Shown here piece after piece: positions 1 through 8,853 of a DNA stretch of 64,000 nucleotides. The stretch comes from Rhodococcoides kyotonense. GTDB lineage: Bacteria; Actinomycetota; Actinomycetes; Mycobacteriales; Mycobacteriaceae. The notes beneath the pieces were generated by a model that had not been told where the DNA came from, did no database searches, and saw only the letters and a list, made by a program, of their open reading frames with translations. Location: positions 248,001-312,000 of the forward strand of contig NZ_FZOW01000006.1 of NCBI RefSeq assembly GCF_900188125.1. Direction: 5' to 3'. How positions within the stretch are numbered: position 1 is the first letter of the stretch; each line of letters starts with the position of its first letter. The position numbers and the translations under genes are program-made.

Positions 1-839
1 AATCCGAGATCGAGTCCGTCGACCACCTCGCGAACGTGCTCGATCGCTTGCTCGACGCTGCGGTCGGGAGCGAATCGGAAGTTGACGTCGAGCTCTGCTG
101 CGTCGGGCACCACGTTGCCCGCCACACCACCGGAGATCCGAACCGCTTGCATACCTTCGCGATACACACAACCGTCGATGTCGACGTCACGAGCCTGGTA
201 CGCCGCGAGCCTGTTCAGCACTGCACCGAACTTGTGAATCGCGTTGTCGCCCATCCACGAGCGGGCGCTGTGCGCGCGAGTTCCGCTGGCCGACAACCGC
301 ACTCGCAGCGTGCCCTGGCAGCCCGCCTCGATGAAGCCGCCCGTCGGCTCCCCCAGCACGGCGACGTCGGCCTGCAGCCACTCGGGCATCTCGCGTTCGA
401 TACGGCCTAGCCCGTTGAACGACGCGGCGATCTCCTCGCAGTCGTAGAAGACGAGGGTGACGTCGTGCGCTGGCTCGTCGATCGTCGCAGCGAGGTGAAG
501 GAACACTGCGTCACCCGACTTCATGTCCACCGTTCCACAGCCGTGGATGACGTCACCTTCGGCGTGAAAGCGCTCACGCCTGCTCGGCACGTTGTCGGCG
601 ATGGGCACGGTGTCGAGATGCCCCGCCAGCATGACGCGGCTGCCCAGCCCGCGGTTCGTCCGCGCCAGCACCGCGTTTCCATTGCGCACGATCTCGAATC
701 CGCTGGTCTGCGCACGAAGAGCAGCCTCGACGGCGTCGGCGATGACCGATTCGTCCTGGGAGACGCTCGGGATGTCGACGAGGGCGGACGTCAGGTCGAT
801 CGGGTCGGCGTGCAGATCCAGCGAAGGGTACGAACTCAC
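1..839 (-). CDS. dapE: Succinyl-diaminopimelate desuccinylase DapE (3' end cut by window)
   Basis: Zinc amidohydrolase that removes succinate from N-succinyl-LL-diaminopimelate in lysine and peptidoglycan precursor synthesis. Read from a GTG at 839, the first 279 residues show the M20 peptidase pattern: GHLDTVP with metal-ligand His74 and catalytic Asp76, [10 protein letters not shown] with bridging Asp105, the acidic pair Glu135-Glu136 (CEEIAA) and GEPTGG with metal-ligand Glu164. About 70-80 C-terminal residues lie beyond base 1. It is divergent from dapD with only 34 bp between the start codons, as in M. tuberculosis Rv1201c/Rv1202, so the two promoters must overlap or lie inside the genes. 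Identification is firm; only the 3' end is unseen. Confidence 0.93.
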   Translation of the reverse strand, partial: MSSYPSLDLHADPIDLTSALVDIPSVSQDESVIADAVEAALRAQTSGFEIVRNGNAVLARTNRGLGSRVMLAGHLDTVPIADNVPSRRERFHAEGDVIHGCGTVDMKSGDAVFLHLAATIDEPAHDVTLVFYDCEEIAASFNGLGRIEREMPEWLQADVAVLGEPTGGFIEAGCQGTLRVRLSASGTRAHSARSWMGDNAIHKFGAVLNRLAAYQARDVDIDGCVYREGMQAVRISGGVAGNVVPDAAELDVNFRFAPDRSVEQAIEHVREVVDGLDLG

Positions 840-873
840 CGGGACAGCTTAGTGGGTCGTATCCTTGTTTCCC

Positions 874-1827
874 GTGAGCGCACAGGGAGCATCTGCAATC
901 GGCATTGCCAACATCACCACCAGTGGAGTCGTCCTCGACACCTGGTACCCGAGCCCCGAACTCGGCGACTACAGCGAGACGGGCACCGTCCGCCTCGAAG
1001 GATCCGACATTCCCGCCGAGTTCGCCGAACTGGTCGGGCCGGACGCAGCGCGTGGCGTCGACGTCGTCGCCGTCCGCACCACCATCGCATCCGTCGACGA
1101 CGCACCCGTCGACGCGCACGACGTCTACCTGCGCCTGCACCTGCTGTCGCATCGTCTCGTCGCACCGCACGGCGTCAACCTCGACGGACAGTTCGGTTTC
1201 CTCGCCAACGTCGTCTGGACCAACCACGGTCCCGCTGCAGTCGACGGCTTCGAAACCGTCCGCGCGAAGCTGCGTGCTCGCGGACCGGTGACCGTCTACG
1301 GCGTCGACAAGTTCCCGCGTCTCGTCGATTACGTCGTACCCACCGGCGTCCGCATCGCCGACGCCGACCGTGTCCGCCTCGGTGCGCACCTGGCGAGCGG
1401 TACGACGGTCATGCACGAGGGCTTCGTCAACTTCAACGCAGGAACGCTCGGTAGCTCGATGGTCGAAGGACGCATCTCCGCGGGCGTCGTCGTGGGGGAC
1501 GGTTCCGACGTCGGTGGCGGCGCGTCCATCATGGGAACGCTGTCCGGCGGCGGAAAGAACGTCATCTCCGTCGGCAAGAGCTGCCTCCTCGGCGCCAACA
1601 GCGGTCTCGGTATCTCGCTCGGCGACGACTGCGTCGTCGAAGCCGGCCTCTACATCACCGCGGGCACCAAGGTCACCGGCCCCGACGGCACCGTCGTCAA
1701 GGCAGCGACGCTCACCGAGAAGAGCAACCTGCTGTTCCGTCGCAACTCGGTGTCCGGCGCCGTCGAGGTCGTTCCGTGGAAGGGCACGGGAGTCGAGCTC
1801 AACGCAGCGTTGCACGCCAACGACTGA
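874..1827 (+). CDS. dapD: Tetrahydrodipicolinate N-succinyltransferase DapD
   Basis: Transfers succinyl from succinyl-CoA to tetrahydrodipicolinate, the step that opens the succinylase branch of lysine/DAP synthesis. The 317-residue product closely matches the long actinobacterial DapD class: [43 protein letters not shown] and the left-handed beta-helix repeats [14 protein letters not shown] and [16 protein letters not shown]. The GTG at 874 was chosen because it places the start like characterised homologues; a TTG at 865 would add three residues. Divergent from dapE, the later enzyme of the same pathway. Confidence 0.95.
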   Translation: MSAQGASAIGIANITTSGVVLDTWYPSPELGDYSETGTVRLEGSDIPAEFAELVGPDAARGVDVVAVRTTIASVDDAPVDAHDVYLRLHLLSHRLVAPHGVNLDGQFGFLANVVWTNHGPAAVDGFETVRAKLRARGPVTVYGVDKFPRLVDYVVPTGVRIADADRVRLGAHLASGTTVMHEGFVNFNAGTLGSSMVEGRISAGVVVGDGSDVGGGASIMGTLSGGGKNVISVGKSCLLGANSGLGISLGDDCVVEAGLYITAGTKVTGPDGTVVKAATLTEKSNLLFRRNSVSGAVEVVPWKGTGVELNAALHAND

Positions 1828-1941
1828 CCTATACTGGCTCCGCGCTCCCGCCAGGGGGTTCCCCGCGGCTTGACGCTCGGCCCGGATGCTGCACCGTAGC
1901 TCTGGTTGTACCGAGCTGTGAGTCCGTGGATGAGGCGTGCG

Positions 1942-2652
1942 ATGAGTGTGACCTTGGTTCTCGGTGCGGGCGGCGGAGCCGGCACGACGACGACGGCCGT
2001 CGGCCTCGTCAATCTGCTGTCTCTGCACGGAAAGTCGGCCGTGGCGGTCGACGCCACGGTCGGCGGCGGCGATCTGGTCGATCGCGCCGCCGACGCCATC
2101 GTCACCCCTGCCACCGTCGAGTCGGGCTACATCGACGCCGAACTGTCCGTCACCAGCACGGGCGCGCAGGTGCTGGGGCGAGCCTGGCCCGACACGATCG
2201 AACCGGACTACGGCCGCCTCGACTGGTATCTGAGCTGCATGGCCGACGCCGCGGTCTACGACTTCGGGCACCGCGCTTTCGAACGAGACAGCGCGGGCCC
2301 GCTGCGTAGTCAGCCGTGGGCGGCGTTGGTGCTGGTCGTGCCTGCGCGTCCCGACGCCGTCAGGCGATCCAGGACGGCGCTGCACACGATCCGCCTCGCG
2401 GCGGGCGAAAAAGCTCTGCGGCGGACCACAGTCGTGCTCTCGCATACCGATCCTCGACCGTCCGCGATCGGAGTCGACGACGTGTGCCGCGGCCTCGACA
2501 GCGTCTTCGACGTCCAGGAGGTCCCGTACGACGCGCATCTCGCGTCCGGATCCACCGTCACCGCGTCCGAGCTCGCGACGGCAACGACGCACGCCTACGA
2601 GCGAATCCTTGCGTCGAACATCCGCTCTGCATGGGGCACAATGTCCGCGTGA
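1942..2652 (+). CDS. MinD/ParA-like protein with degenerate P-loop
   Basis: A 236-residue protein with the overall pattern of MinD/ParA-type deviant Walker ATPases: an N-terminal strand VTLVLGAG, a glycine-rich loop at residues 10-18, VAVDATVGGGDL (Walker A' region) near residue 32, and VYDFGHR where a D-x-G Walker B/switch normally lies. The loop reads GGGAGTTTT where the family has KGGVGKTTT, so both the signature lysine and the phosphate-binding lysine are missing (Gly10 and Thr15 instead). ATP hydrolysis is therefore doubtful. ATG 1942 was preferred over an upstream in-frame TTG at 1906. The stop overlaps the P450 start as GTGA, so the two are probably translationally coupled. Exact function unknown. 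Confidence 0.75.
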   Translation: MSVTLVLGAGGGAGTTTTAVGLVNLLSLHGKSAVAVDATVGGGDLVDRAADAIVTPATVESGYIDAELSVTSTGAQVLGRAWPDTIEPDYGRLDWYLSCMADAAVYDFGHRAFERDSAGPLRSQPWAALVLVVPARPDAVRRSRTALHTIRLAAGEKALRRTTVVLSHTDPRPSAIGVDDVCRGLDSVFDVQEVPYDAHLASGSTVTASELATATTHAYERILASNIRSAWGTMSA

Positions 2653-3998
2653 ATATTCCCAGGCCCCGCTTCCGGCTACCGGTCCTCGGCGACATTCTCA
2701 GCATCGACGCGGCGAAACCGACTCAGCGGGAACTGCGGATGGCCGAAGAATTGGGCCCGATCTTCGAACGCAAGATTCTCTCGCATCGTCTCGTCGTCGT
2801 CAGCGGGGCCGATCTCGTCGCCGAACTCAACGACGAGTCACGGTTCGCGAAGTTTCTCGCACTGCCGCACCGCAAGCTCCGAGCACTCGGCGGCGACGGG
2901 TTGTTCACCGCGTTCAATTCCGAGCCGAACTGGGGTGCAGCACACCGGGTTCTGATGCCGGGCTTCAGTCGTGACGCGATGCAGCGCTATCACCAGGTCA
3001 TGGTCGACGTCGCAGACGAACTCGTTCAGCACTGGCGTGACAGGGACGGGCGGTTGGTCGACGTCACCGCCGACTTGAACAAGCTGACACTCGAGAACAT
3101 GGCCCGGGCCGGATTCGGTTACAGCTTCGACTCGTTCGCACGCGACGACGACGCCTTCGTGGCCGCCATCGTCAGAATTCTCGGCCACGTCAACCGGACG
3201 TCCAACGACTTGCCCCTGATGCGACTGTTCGACAAGAAGTCTCGCGCACAGAACGAGCGGGACATCGCGTACGTGCACGGCGTCGTCGACGACGTCATCG
3301 AGAAGCGATTGCTGGACAACGATACTCGACACGACGACTTGCTCGACCTCATGCTCCACACGCCCGACCCCGAGACCGGGGAGCTTCTCGACAAGGTCAA
3401 CATTCGACATCAGGTTCTGACGTTCCTGGTTGCGGGCAACGAAACCACCGCGGGCACAGTGGCATTCGCACTCTATTTCCTCGCCACCCATCCTTCCGTC
3501 GCAGCCCGAGTACAGGAGGAAGCCGACGCGGCGGCGAACATGAGTGCGTACGAGGATGTCCCGAAGCTGCGCTACATCCGGAGCGTCGTCGACGAGACGT
3601 TGCGCCTGTGGCCGTCTGCTCCTGGATATTTCCGGAAGGCGCGTCAGGACACGTCCTTGGCCTCGGGACGGTATCCGATGAAGGCCGGCGAGTGGGCGTT
3701 CGTCCTGACCCTCGGCCTCCACCGGGATCCGGTGTGGGGTGCCGACGCACATGAATTCGATCCGGACAGATTCTCGTCGACACGGTCGAAATCCCGTCCT
3801 GCGCAGGCATACAAGCCCTTCGGAACCGGAATGCGCGGCTGCATCGGACGTCAGTTCGCTCTCCACGAGTCGGTGCTGACACTCGCGACGTTGGCTCGCT
3901 CGTTCGACTTCGAGTTGGAGGACGGATATCGACTGGACATCCAGGAGTCCTTGACGCTCAAGCCCCAGAACATGCGCATGACGGTGCGGGCGCGATGA
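2649..3998 (+). CDS. Cytochrome P450, CYP102-like haem domain without reductase
   Basis: A 449-residue P450 monooxygenase. It carries the I-helix oxygen-activation motif AGNETTAG, the K-helix ExxR in ETLRLW and the haem-binding loop FGTGMRGCIGRQFALHE with axial ligand Cys398. The tail (FDFELEDGYRLDIQESLTL, then KPQ) resembles the haem domain of P450 BM3 (CYP102), a fatty-acid hydroxylase, but the fused FMN/FAD reductase is absent, so an external redox partner is needed (fdxC at 12,457 is one possibility). The GTG at 2649 overlaps the stop of the MinD-like gene by 4 bp, and the end overlaps the next start by 4 bp (ATGA). Substrate not predictable beyond a likely fatty acyl compound. Confidence 0.9.
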   Translation: MNIPRPRFRLPVLGDILSIDAAKPTQRELRMAEELGPIFERKILSHRLVVVSGADLVAELNDESRFAKFLALPHRKLRALGGDGLFTAFNSEPNWGAAHRVLMPGFSRDAMQRYHQVMVDVADELVQHWRDRDGRLVDVTADLNKLTLENMARAGFGYSFDSFARDDDAFVAAIVRILGHVNRTSNDLPLMRLFDKKSRAQNERDIAYVHGVVDDVIEKRLLDNDTRHDDLLDLMLHTPDPETGELLDKVNIRHQVLTFLVAGNETTAGTVAFALYFLATHPSVAARVQEEADAAANMSAYEDVPKLRYIRSVVDETLRLWPSAPGYFRKARQDTSLASGRYPMKAGEWAFVLTLGLHRDPVWGADAHEFDPDRFSSTRSKSRPAQAYKPFGTGMRGCIGRQFALHESVLTLATLARSFDFELEDGYRLDIQESLTLKPQNMRMTVRAR

Positions 3999-5008
3999 GC
4001 GCCGCCCGGCCGGAGTGGACGCTGATCGAAACTCTCGTTCCCGGCGAGATGAACATCGTCGCCAAGGGCGGTCACCCTCGCAGTTTCGGTGACGCGCTCT
4101 CTCTCCAGCGACTCGCACCGGATTCGAAGATCGCCGTCGAACCGTTCCTGCAGCGTGCACTCGAATCCCGTTCGCGGTACGAGGAATTCGTTGGCGTTCG
4201 CGCGCGCGGCGGCGTGTCGACGACCTATCGCCTACTGACCCATCCTGTCTTCGGACCGACCGGGTCCGTTCATGCGCTGCAACTGTGGATCGGCCCGGCC
4301 GACGTGGATCCCAGTCCGCCTCGCATCACGTCCGGGGTGAGCTGGCTACTCGAAAAAGGAGTCATCGCGCAGACGGTGGAAGCCTCGATGATGTCGGGGG
4401 TCGCACCCGATGCTCACGTCCCCGAGCGAACTCCGGCCGAGTACTACGCGAAATCGATTCGGTTCGACGACACCGCAGGCTTGTTCACACTGTGTCTCGC
4501 GCCGACGGCAGGTGGCACGTGGGAAGGTTCGTTCAGCGTGCTGCACGCCGACGGCCGGATCATGCGATGGCACTGTCATGCGCGGGCCTGTCTCGAACCG
4601 GGCGAGGTCGGCGCCCGCGTGCTGTGGCACGACGTCACCGACGCCGTGGAACCGGACAAGCCTCTACTCGACGTGCTCGCCCGCCAACGCGGAATGGAGG
4701 CACTCGGCATCTACCCCGCGTTGATCGTGCCCGAGCGCAGCCTCCTGACGATGTGGCTGTGCGAGACACCTGCACCGTGGGTGCAGTGGCGCGACGTCTC
4801 GTCCGGCAACGAGCTGTTTCACGTGGACGACCGGCACATCATCGCGTCGGCGCACGCCCGGGTTCGAGACGGTGGGCACGAGGAGATCGTCGTCAGGACG
4901 AAGGGCAGCACAGGCTCCGACCCCTGGGTGCAAACGCACATGCGCATCTCGTCGTATCCCGGCGACCTCGGTCGTCACCTCGCCGTGGTCGACATGTTCC
5001 GGAACTAG
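3995..5008 (+). CDS. GAF/PAS-like protein of unknown function
   Basis: A 337-residue soluble protein with no membrane segment or signal peptide. It seems to have two parts: residues 1-160, with LLTHPVFGPTGSVHALQLWIG resembling a GAF/PAS strand set, and a C-terminal half with GTWEGSFSVLHADGRIMRWH and RVLWHDVTDA, reminiscent of PAS cores. It looks like the actinobacterial GAF-like DUF5593 type, but that assignment is from memory and uncertain. Its ATG overlaps the P450 stop by 4 bp, making it the third coupled member of the cassette; a sensory or ligand-binding role next to the P450 is plausible but unproven. The 3' end overlaps the ribH stop as CTAG. Confidence 0.65.
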   Translation: MSAARPEWTLIETLVPGEMNIVAKGGHPRSFGDALSLQRLAPDSKIAVEPFLQRALESRSRYEEFVGVRARGGVSTTYRLLTHPVFGPTGSVHALQLWIGPADVDPSPPRITSGVSWLLEKGVIAQTVEASMMSGVAPDAHVPERTPAEYYAKSIRFDDTAGLFTLCLAPTAGGTWEGSFSVLHADGRIMRWHCHARACLEPGEVGARVLWHDVTDAVEPDKPLLDVLARQRGMEALGIYPALIVPERSLLTMWLCETPAPWVQWRDVSSGNELFHVDDRHIIASAHARVRDGGHEEIVVRTKGSTGSDPWVQTHMRISSYPGDLGRHLAVVDMFRN

Positions 5009-5442
5009 CCGATCGATTTCAGCGAGTCGAGGGTGCGGACGACGGCCCGTGCCGCCTCCGCACCCTTCTTCTCCAAGTGGTTCGCGAAGAACTCGATGTG
5101 ATCGGCATGCTCGTGGAAGTGATGCGGTGTCAGCACGACGGAGAAGACAGGAACGTCGGTGTCCAACTGCACCCGCATCAGACCGTCGATGACGGCGGTC
5201 TCGACGAATTCGTGACGGTAGATGCCGCCGTCGACGACCAACGCCGCAGCGACGATCGCCGAGTACTTTCCCGTGCGGGCGAGACGCTGCGCGTGCAGCG
5301 GGATCTCGAAAGCCCCCGGCACCTCGAAGGTCTCGACGTCGGATCCGAACTCCGACACGAATCCCTCGCGCGCTCGATCGACAAGCTCCTTGTGCCAGGT
5401 GGCTTGAACGAATGCGACGGTTCCGGGCTGCTCGTTGGTCAT
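5005..5442 (-). CDS. ribH: 6,7-dimethyl-8-ribityllumazine synthase (RibH2-type)
   Basis: Condenses 5-amino-6-ribitylaminouracil with 3,4-dihydroxy-2-butanone 4-phosphate to give lumazine, the penultimate riboflavin step. The 145-residue product has PGAFEIPLHAQRLARTGKY (substrate loop), AAALVVDGGIYRHEFV with the catalytic-region His, and PVFSVVLTPHHFHEHADH. It resembles the decameric RibH2 class (Brucella, Mesorhizobium) more than the icosahedral RibH linked to rib operons; no other rib gene is nearby. It may therefore be a second, stand-alone isoenzyme. Convergent with the preceding gene, sharing 4 bp. Confidence 0.88.
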   Translation of the reverse strand: MTNEQPGTVAFVQATWHKELVDRAREGFVSEFGSDVETFEVPGAFEIPLHAQRLARTGKYSAIVAAALVVDGGIYRHEFVETAVIDGLMRVQLDTDVPVFSVVLTPHHFHEHADHIEFFANHLEKKGAEAARAVVRTLDSLKSIG

Positions 5443-5452
5443 GCTGACGATG

Positions 5453-5878
5453 CTAGTCGCCGAGCAGATCGAGAGTTCGCTCGTCCGGCCTACCGTCGAA
5501 GTACTTCTCCAGAACGCGCCCGAACACCTCGACCTCCGGTCCCGCGGTAGCGAACAACGTGATCGAGGAATGCAGCTTCAGGTCGTCGGGATACCCGAAG
5601 ATCTCGCCGACGGTTCTGCCCTCGACTTTCGCTACCAGTGTCGAGGCTTCTTCCAGTCGCGGACCGAGGACGTCGTGCGCCAGGTAGAGCTGCGCCTCGT
5701 TCAGGTCCGAGATCGCGAAGTGCTGCGCCGTCGGACTCGCGCCGAGGCCGGCCAACTGCGGAAACACGAACCACATCCAATGTGTCTGTTTGCGACCGGA
5801 TTTCAACTCGGCACGAACGTCACGCCACACGGGGTCCTGGGCGTCGACGAATTTCTGGAAGTCGTATTCACTCACCAT
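5453..5878 (-). CDS. DUF1810 family protein
   Basis: A 141-residue protein with the full DUF1810 pattern: FVDAQDPVWRDVRAELKSG, KQTHWMWFVFPQLAGLG, SDLNEAQLYLAHDVLGPRL and LKLHSSITLFA. Family members (E. coli YfdX-unrelated, E. coli YiaW-unrelated) are small soluble calpastatin-like proteins of unknown biochemical role. Ten bases separate it from ribH downstream and one base from the next upstream gene, all leftward, suggesting a short operon. Confidence 0.85.
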   Translation of the reverse strand: MVSEYDFQKFVDAQDPVWRDVRAELKSGRKQTHWMWFVFPQLAGLGASPTAQHFAISDLNEAQLYLAHDVLGPRLEEASTLVAKVEGRTVGEIFGYPDDLKLHSSITLFATAGPEVEVFGRVLEKYFDGRPDERTLDLLGD

Positions 5879-5879
5879 C

Positions 5880-6308
5880 TTACTGTCCCCCAGGCATGAT
5901 CCAACCGTAGAATTTCACGACGTCGACGTACAGCACGAGTCGCTTGTCGCGGACCATCGCGGCCCGGTAGTCGTCCCAGTCGGGGTGCTCGCCCTGCACC
6001 TTTCGATAGAGCGCGATGAGCTGTTCGACGGCGTCGTCGTCCGGTTCCGTCGCGACCTCGGACAGTCGAGCATCGCCCTCTGCGACGCCGTACGCCGCGC
6101 CCTGCTTGGCGTTGACGTACAGGCTGACCCGCGGATCTCGGCGGATGTTCTTGGTCTTCGCTCGCCCGTCGGTGATCGAGATGGCGAACTGCCGCGCATC
6201 GGAGTCGTAGTGGTACGTGATGTTGGAGATCTGAGGGCGCCCGTCCCGCTTGATCGTCGACAGTGCAGCCAGGTTCGTATCGGTGAACAGTGTCTCGATG
6301 TCGTCCAT
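5880..6308 (-). CDS. PPOX-class F420/FMN split-barrel protein (Rv1155-like)
   Basis: A 142-residue flavin/deazaflavin-binding split-barrel protein closely matching M. tuberculosis Rv1155, which binds F420. Matching segments are LAALSTIKRDGRPQISNITY, RAKTKNIRRDPRVSLYV, AVEQLIALYRKVQGEHPDWDDYR and AMVRDKRLVL. These proteins reduce or bind small ligands using F420H2 or FMN. The presence of fbiC at 13,662 in the same window supports F420 use. Leftward, directly before the DUF1810 and ribH genes. Confidence 0.87.
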   Translation of the reverse strand: MDDIETLFTDTNLAALSTIKRDGRPQISNITYHYDSDARQFAISITDGRAKTKNIRRDPRVSLYVNAKQGAAYGVAEGDARLSEVATEPDDDAVEQLIALYRKVQGEHPDWDDYRAAMVRDKRLVLYVDVVKFYGWIMPGGQ

Positions 6309-6421
6309 GCGACCACGCTAGCCGTCGACGAGACCGGCATCGACCGGCATCGCCACAGTCAGCAGATCTCCGTCGTCAGCGGATCGGACGAGCAGAACCC
6401 ACCGCCCGGTACATTCGATTC

Positions 6422-7015
6422 ATGACCACCACGACCACACGCCGCAAGAGCCGCAGGACAGTCGGCTGGATCGCGGGGATCGTGGCGACCATCGTCGTGG
6501 TCGCGGCTGGAGTCCTGTGGTTCGCACCGAGCCGTTACCTACCGTGGGACACGACGCCGTTTCCCGAGATCGATGCGTCGACGCTGACGCCGCAGCAGGC
6601 GACCGTCGTCGAGCTTCTGCGTTCCGAGCACGAGCAGCAACGCCCGGGCACCTTCTATTCGGAGGGCGTCGAGGAGGCGTGGTGCGCCAATTTCGTCAGC
6701 TGGATCATGCGCGAAGCGGGCCAGCCGTTGAGCAACCCCAACTCGGGGAGTTGGCGAATCCCTGGCGTCTACACGCTCGCCGAGTACTACCAGGCGCACG
6801 GCACTTTCGAGCCGAAAGGCTACTCCCCTGCTGTCGGTGACGTCGTTCTCTACGACAACAGCAGCTGGGTCGGGCAGCACACCAACATCGTCGTCGCGGT
6901 CGACGGCGACACCGCAACGACGGTCGGCGGCAACGAGCTCGGCAAGATCCGCGTGCACACCGTGGACGTCCAATCCGATTCGGCGATAGTCGGATTCGGC
7001 CGACCAGCGAGCTGA
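6422..7015 (+). CDS. Membrane-anchored CHAP-domain amidohydrolase/peptidase
   Basis: A 197-residue protein with a basic N terminus (TRRKSRRT), one hydrophobic segment at about residues 14-32 (probable uncleaved signal anchor), then a CHAP domain. Visible catalytic features are Cys in EEAWCANFVSWIMREAG and His in WVGQHTNIVVAVDGD, with a Gly-Asn pair (VGGNELGKI) near the end. CHAP enzymes cleave peptidoglycan peptides or amides outside the membrane. ATG 6422 was chosen because the hydrophobic anchor then sits near the N terminus; upstream in-frame sequence has no protein-like character. Could act in cell-wall remodelling. Confidence 0.8.
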   Translation: MTTTTTRRKSRRTVGWIAGIVATIVVVAAGVLWFAPSRYLPWDTTPFPEIDASTLTPQQATVVELLRSEHEQQRPGTFYSEGVEEAWCANFVSWIMREAGQPLSNPNSGSWRIPGVYTLAEYYQAHGTFEPKGYSPAVGDVVLYDNSSWVGQHTNIVVAVDGDTATTVGGNELGKIRVHTVDVQSDSAIVGFGRPAS

Positions 7016-7048
7016 CCGTTTGCGCATGAATTATTCGTCGGCAAACAG

Positions 7049-8449
7049 CTATCCCAACTGCTTCTTCTGCACCTTGCCCATCGCGTTGCGCGGGAGCGAC
7101 TCGACGACGCGAACTTCCCTGGGCCGCTTGTGGATCGACAGTTCCGACGCCACCAGGTCGATCAGGTCCTTCTCTACGACATCGCTTCCGACGACGAACG
7201 CCACGATCCGCTGCCCGAGGTCGTCGTCGGGAACACCGATCACCGCGACTTCGTCGACCGAGGAGTGCCCCAGCAGCACCGTCTCGATTTCCCCTGCGCC
7301 GACGCGGTATCCGCCGGATTTGATGAGGTCGGTCGATGCACGGCCGACGATGCGGTGGTAGCCGTCGGGCTCGATGACGGCGACGTCACCGGTATCGAAC
7401 CAGCCGTCCTCGGTGAACGACTTCGCTGTCGCCTCGGGATTGTTCAGGTAGCCGTCGAACAGCATCGGGCCACGTACCTGCAGTGCGCCGATGGCCTCGC
7501 CGTCATGCGGGAGGATGTCGCCCGATTCACTGCGCAACCGAGTCTCGACGCCCTTCACCGGCAGTCCGACCGAGCCCGGCCGACGCTCGCCGTCGAATCG
7601 CGTCGACAGTGTGATCAGCGTTTCGCTCATGCCGTATCGCTCGACCGGCGCGTGGCCCGTCAACGAAAGCAACTTCTCGAACACAGGAACCGGCAGCGGG
7701 GCGCTCCCGGAGACCAATAACCGAGCGCCCGAAAGTGCTCTAGCCGACTCCTCGTCCGCCGCGATGCGCGACCAGACCGTCGGAACACCGAAGTACAACG
7801 AACCGCGAGCGGCGGCATAGAGTTCCGGCGTCGGCTTGCCCGTGTGAACGACGGGACTGCCCACCCGCAACGGACCGAGCAGACCCAGAATGAGTCCGTG
7901 CACGTGGAACAGCGGAAGTCCGTGCACCAGAGTGTCTTTCCACGTCCACTGCCATGCCTCCGCGAGACCGTCGATGCCGTGTGCGATGGCGTCGCGCGAC
8001 AGCAGAACACCCTTCGGTGGGCCCGTCGTTCCCGACGTGTAGAGCACGAACGCGATCGACGACGGATGCGGATCGGGGTAGCTGTGCCACGACCGCGCGT
8101 GCTGACGCACCGGCAGAACCTGCAGCCCGGCTGTGTCCTCGGGTGCCTCTCCGAGCCATGCTTGTGCGCCCGAGTCGCGAAGAATGTGCTCGCGCTCGGC
8201 CGGCCCTGCATCCGGTGGGACCGGTACGACGGTCACGCCCGCGATGAGACAGCCGACGACCGCCAACACGGTCTTGACCGACGGGGTCGCCAGCACGGCG
8301 AGGCGTTCGGCCTGCGCTATGCGCTCGGCGACCGAAGTCGCTGCGCCGAGAATGTCGCCGCGCGACAGCGAGACGCCGTCGATGGTGACGGCGTCGGGAA
8401 TATCGTCTCCGCGCGCGACGGCGAGTGGGTTCAAGGATCGAAGCAGCAC
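7049..8449 (-). CDS. fadD36: Acyl-CoA synthetase FadD36
   Basis: ANL-superfamily acyl-CoA ligase of 466 residues that activates a carboxylic acid via an acyl-adenylate. Motifs: the P-loop-like YTSGTTGPPKGV, the adenylate motif RYGMSETL, GWFDTGDVAVIEPDGYHRIVG hinge region and the C-terminal catalytic Lys in PRNAMGKVQKKQL. The N terminus (LLRSLNP, then VLATPSVKTVLAV) matches M. tuberculosis FadD36 (Rv1193), and the dapE/dapD neighbourhood agrees. GTG 8449 fits the FadD36 start; ATG 8464 would add five residues and leave only 2 bp to the divergent gene. Related enzymes include malonyl-CoA synthetases, so a short acid substrate is possible. Confidence 0.87.
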   Translation of the reverse strand: MLLRSLNPLAVARGDDIPDAVTIDGVSLSRGDILGAATSVAERIAQAERLAVLATPSVKTVLAVVGCLIAGVTVVPVPPDAGPAEREHILRDSGAQAWLGEAPEDTAGLQVLPVRQHARSWHSYPDPHPSSIAFVLYTSGTTGPPKGVLLSRDAIAHGIDGLAEAWQWTWKDTLVHGLPLFHVHGLILGLLGPLRVGSPVVHTGKPTPELYAAARGSLYFGVPTVWSRIAADEESARALSGARLLVSGSAPLPVPVFEKLLSLTGHAPVERYGMSETLITLSTRFDGERRPGSVGLPVKGVETRLRSESGDILPHDGEAIGALQVRGPMLFDGYLNNPEATAKSFTEDGWFDTGDVAVIEPDGYHRIVGRASTDLIKSGGYRVGAGEIETVLLGHSSVDEVAVIGVPDDDLGQRIVAFVVGSDVVEKDLIDLVASELSIHKRPREVRVVESLPRNAMGKVQKKQLG

Positions 8450-8466
8450 ATGGTTACCGTACATAC

Positions 8467-8853
8467 ATGGATGCCGACGGAATCGACACCGGCGACTACG
8501 CCGAATACATGACGGTGCCCGCCGGCGAGCTCCGCCCCGGCGTCTACCTGATCGGCACGGACGTCGGCGAGGACGAGGACTCGGACGAAGAACTCGACGA
8601 CGACTCCGAGGACGACGACGATGACCACGTCGCGGACAGTGCACCGAGGCTCGTGTATTCGGTCCAGTCCGACGACTTCTGGACTCGGGTCGAGCTCGCC
8701 GATCTACGCGCGACGCAGATCTACGAGGAAGAGCATGCGCGGAATCCGTCGTCGAACGTCGACGCGAAACGATTCACGACGGTCGAGGCCTTCGGCAGCA
8801 ACGAGCTCGTCTACGTTCTGCGCATCAGGCGCGGCGGCTGGGACGTCGGTTAA
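8467..8853 (+). CDS. Conserved acidic protein of unknown function
   Basis: A 128-residue soluble protein. Residues about 37-58 form a nearly unbroken run of Asp/Glu (EDEDSDEELDDDSEDDDDD), followed by a small folded-looking part with VYSVQSDDFWTRVELADL and LVYVLRIRRGGWDVG. No catalytic motif or signal is visible. Divergent from fadD36 with 17 bp between starts; its last 29 bp overlap the 3' end of the convergent merR gene. Function unknown; the acidic tract could bind metal or mimic nucleic acid, but nothing here shows it. Confidence 0.65.
   Translation: MDADGIDTGDYAEYMTVPAGELRPGVYLIGTDVGEDEDSDEELDDDSEDDDDDHVADSAPRLVYSVQSDDFWTRVELADLRATQIYEEEHARNPSSNVDAKRFTTVEAFGSNELVYVLRIRRGGWDVG

Noticed and set aside
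574-2592. 672-codon minus-strand frame opposite dapD and the MinD-like gene
   Set aside because: Antisense to a firmly identified dapD; no protein-like segments.
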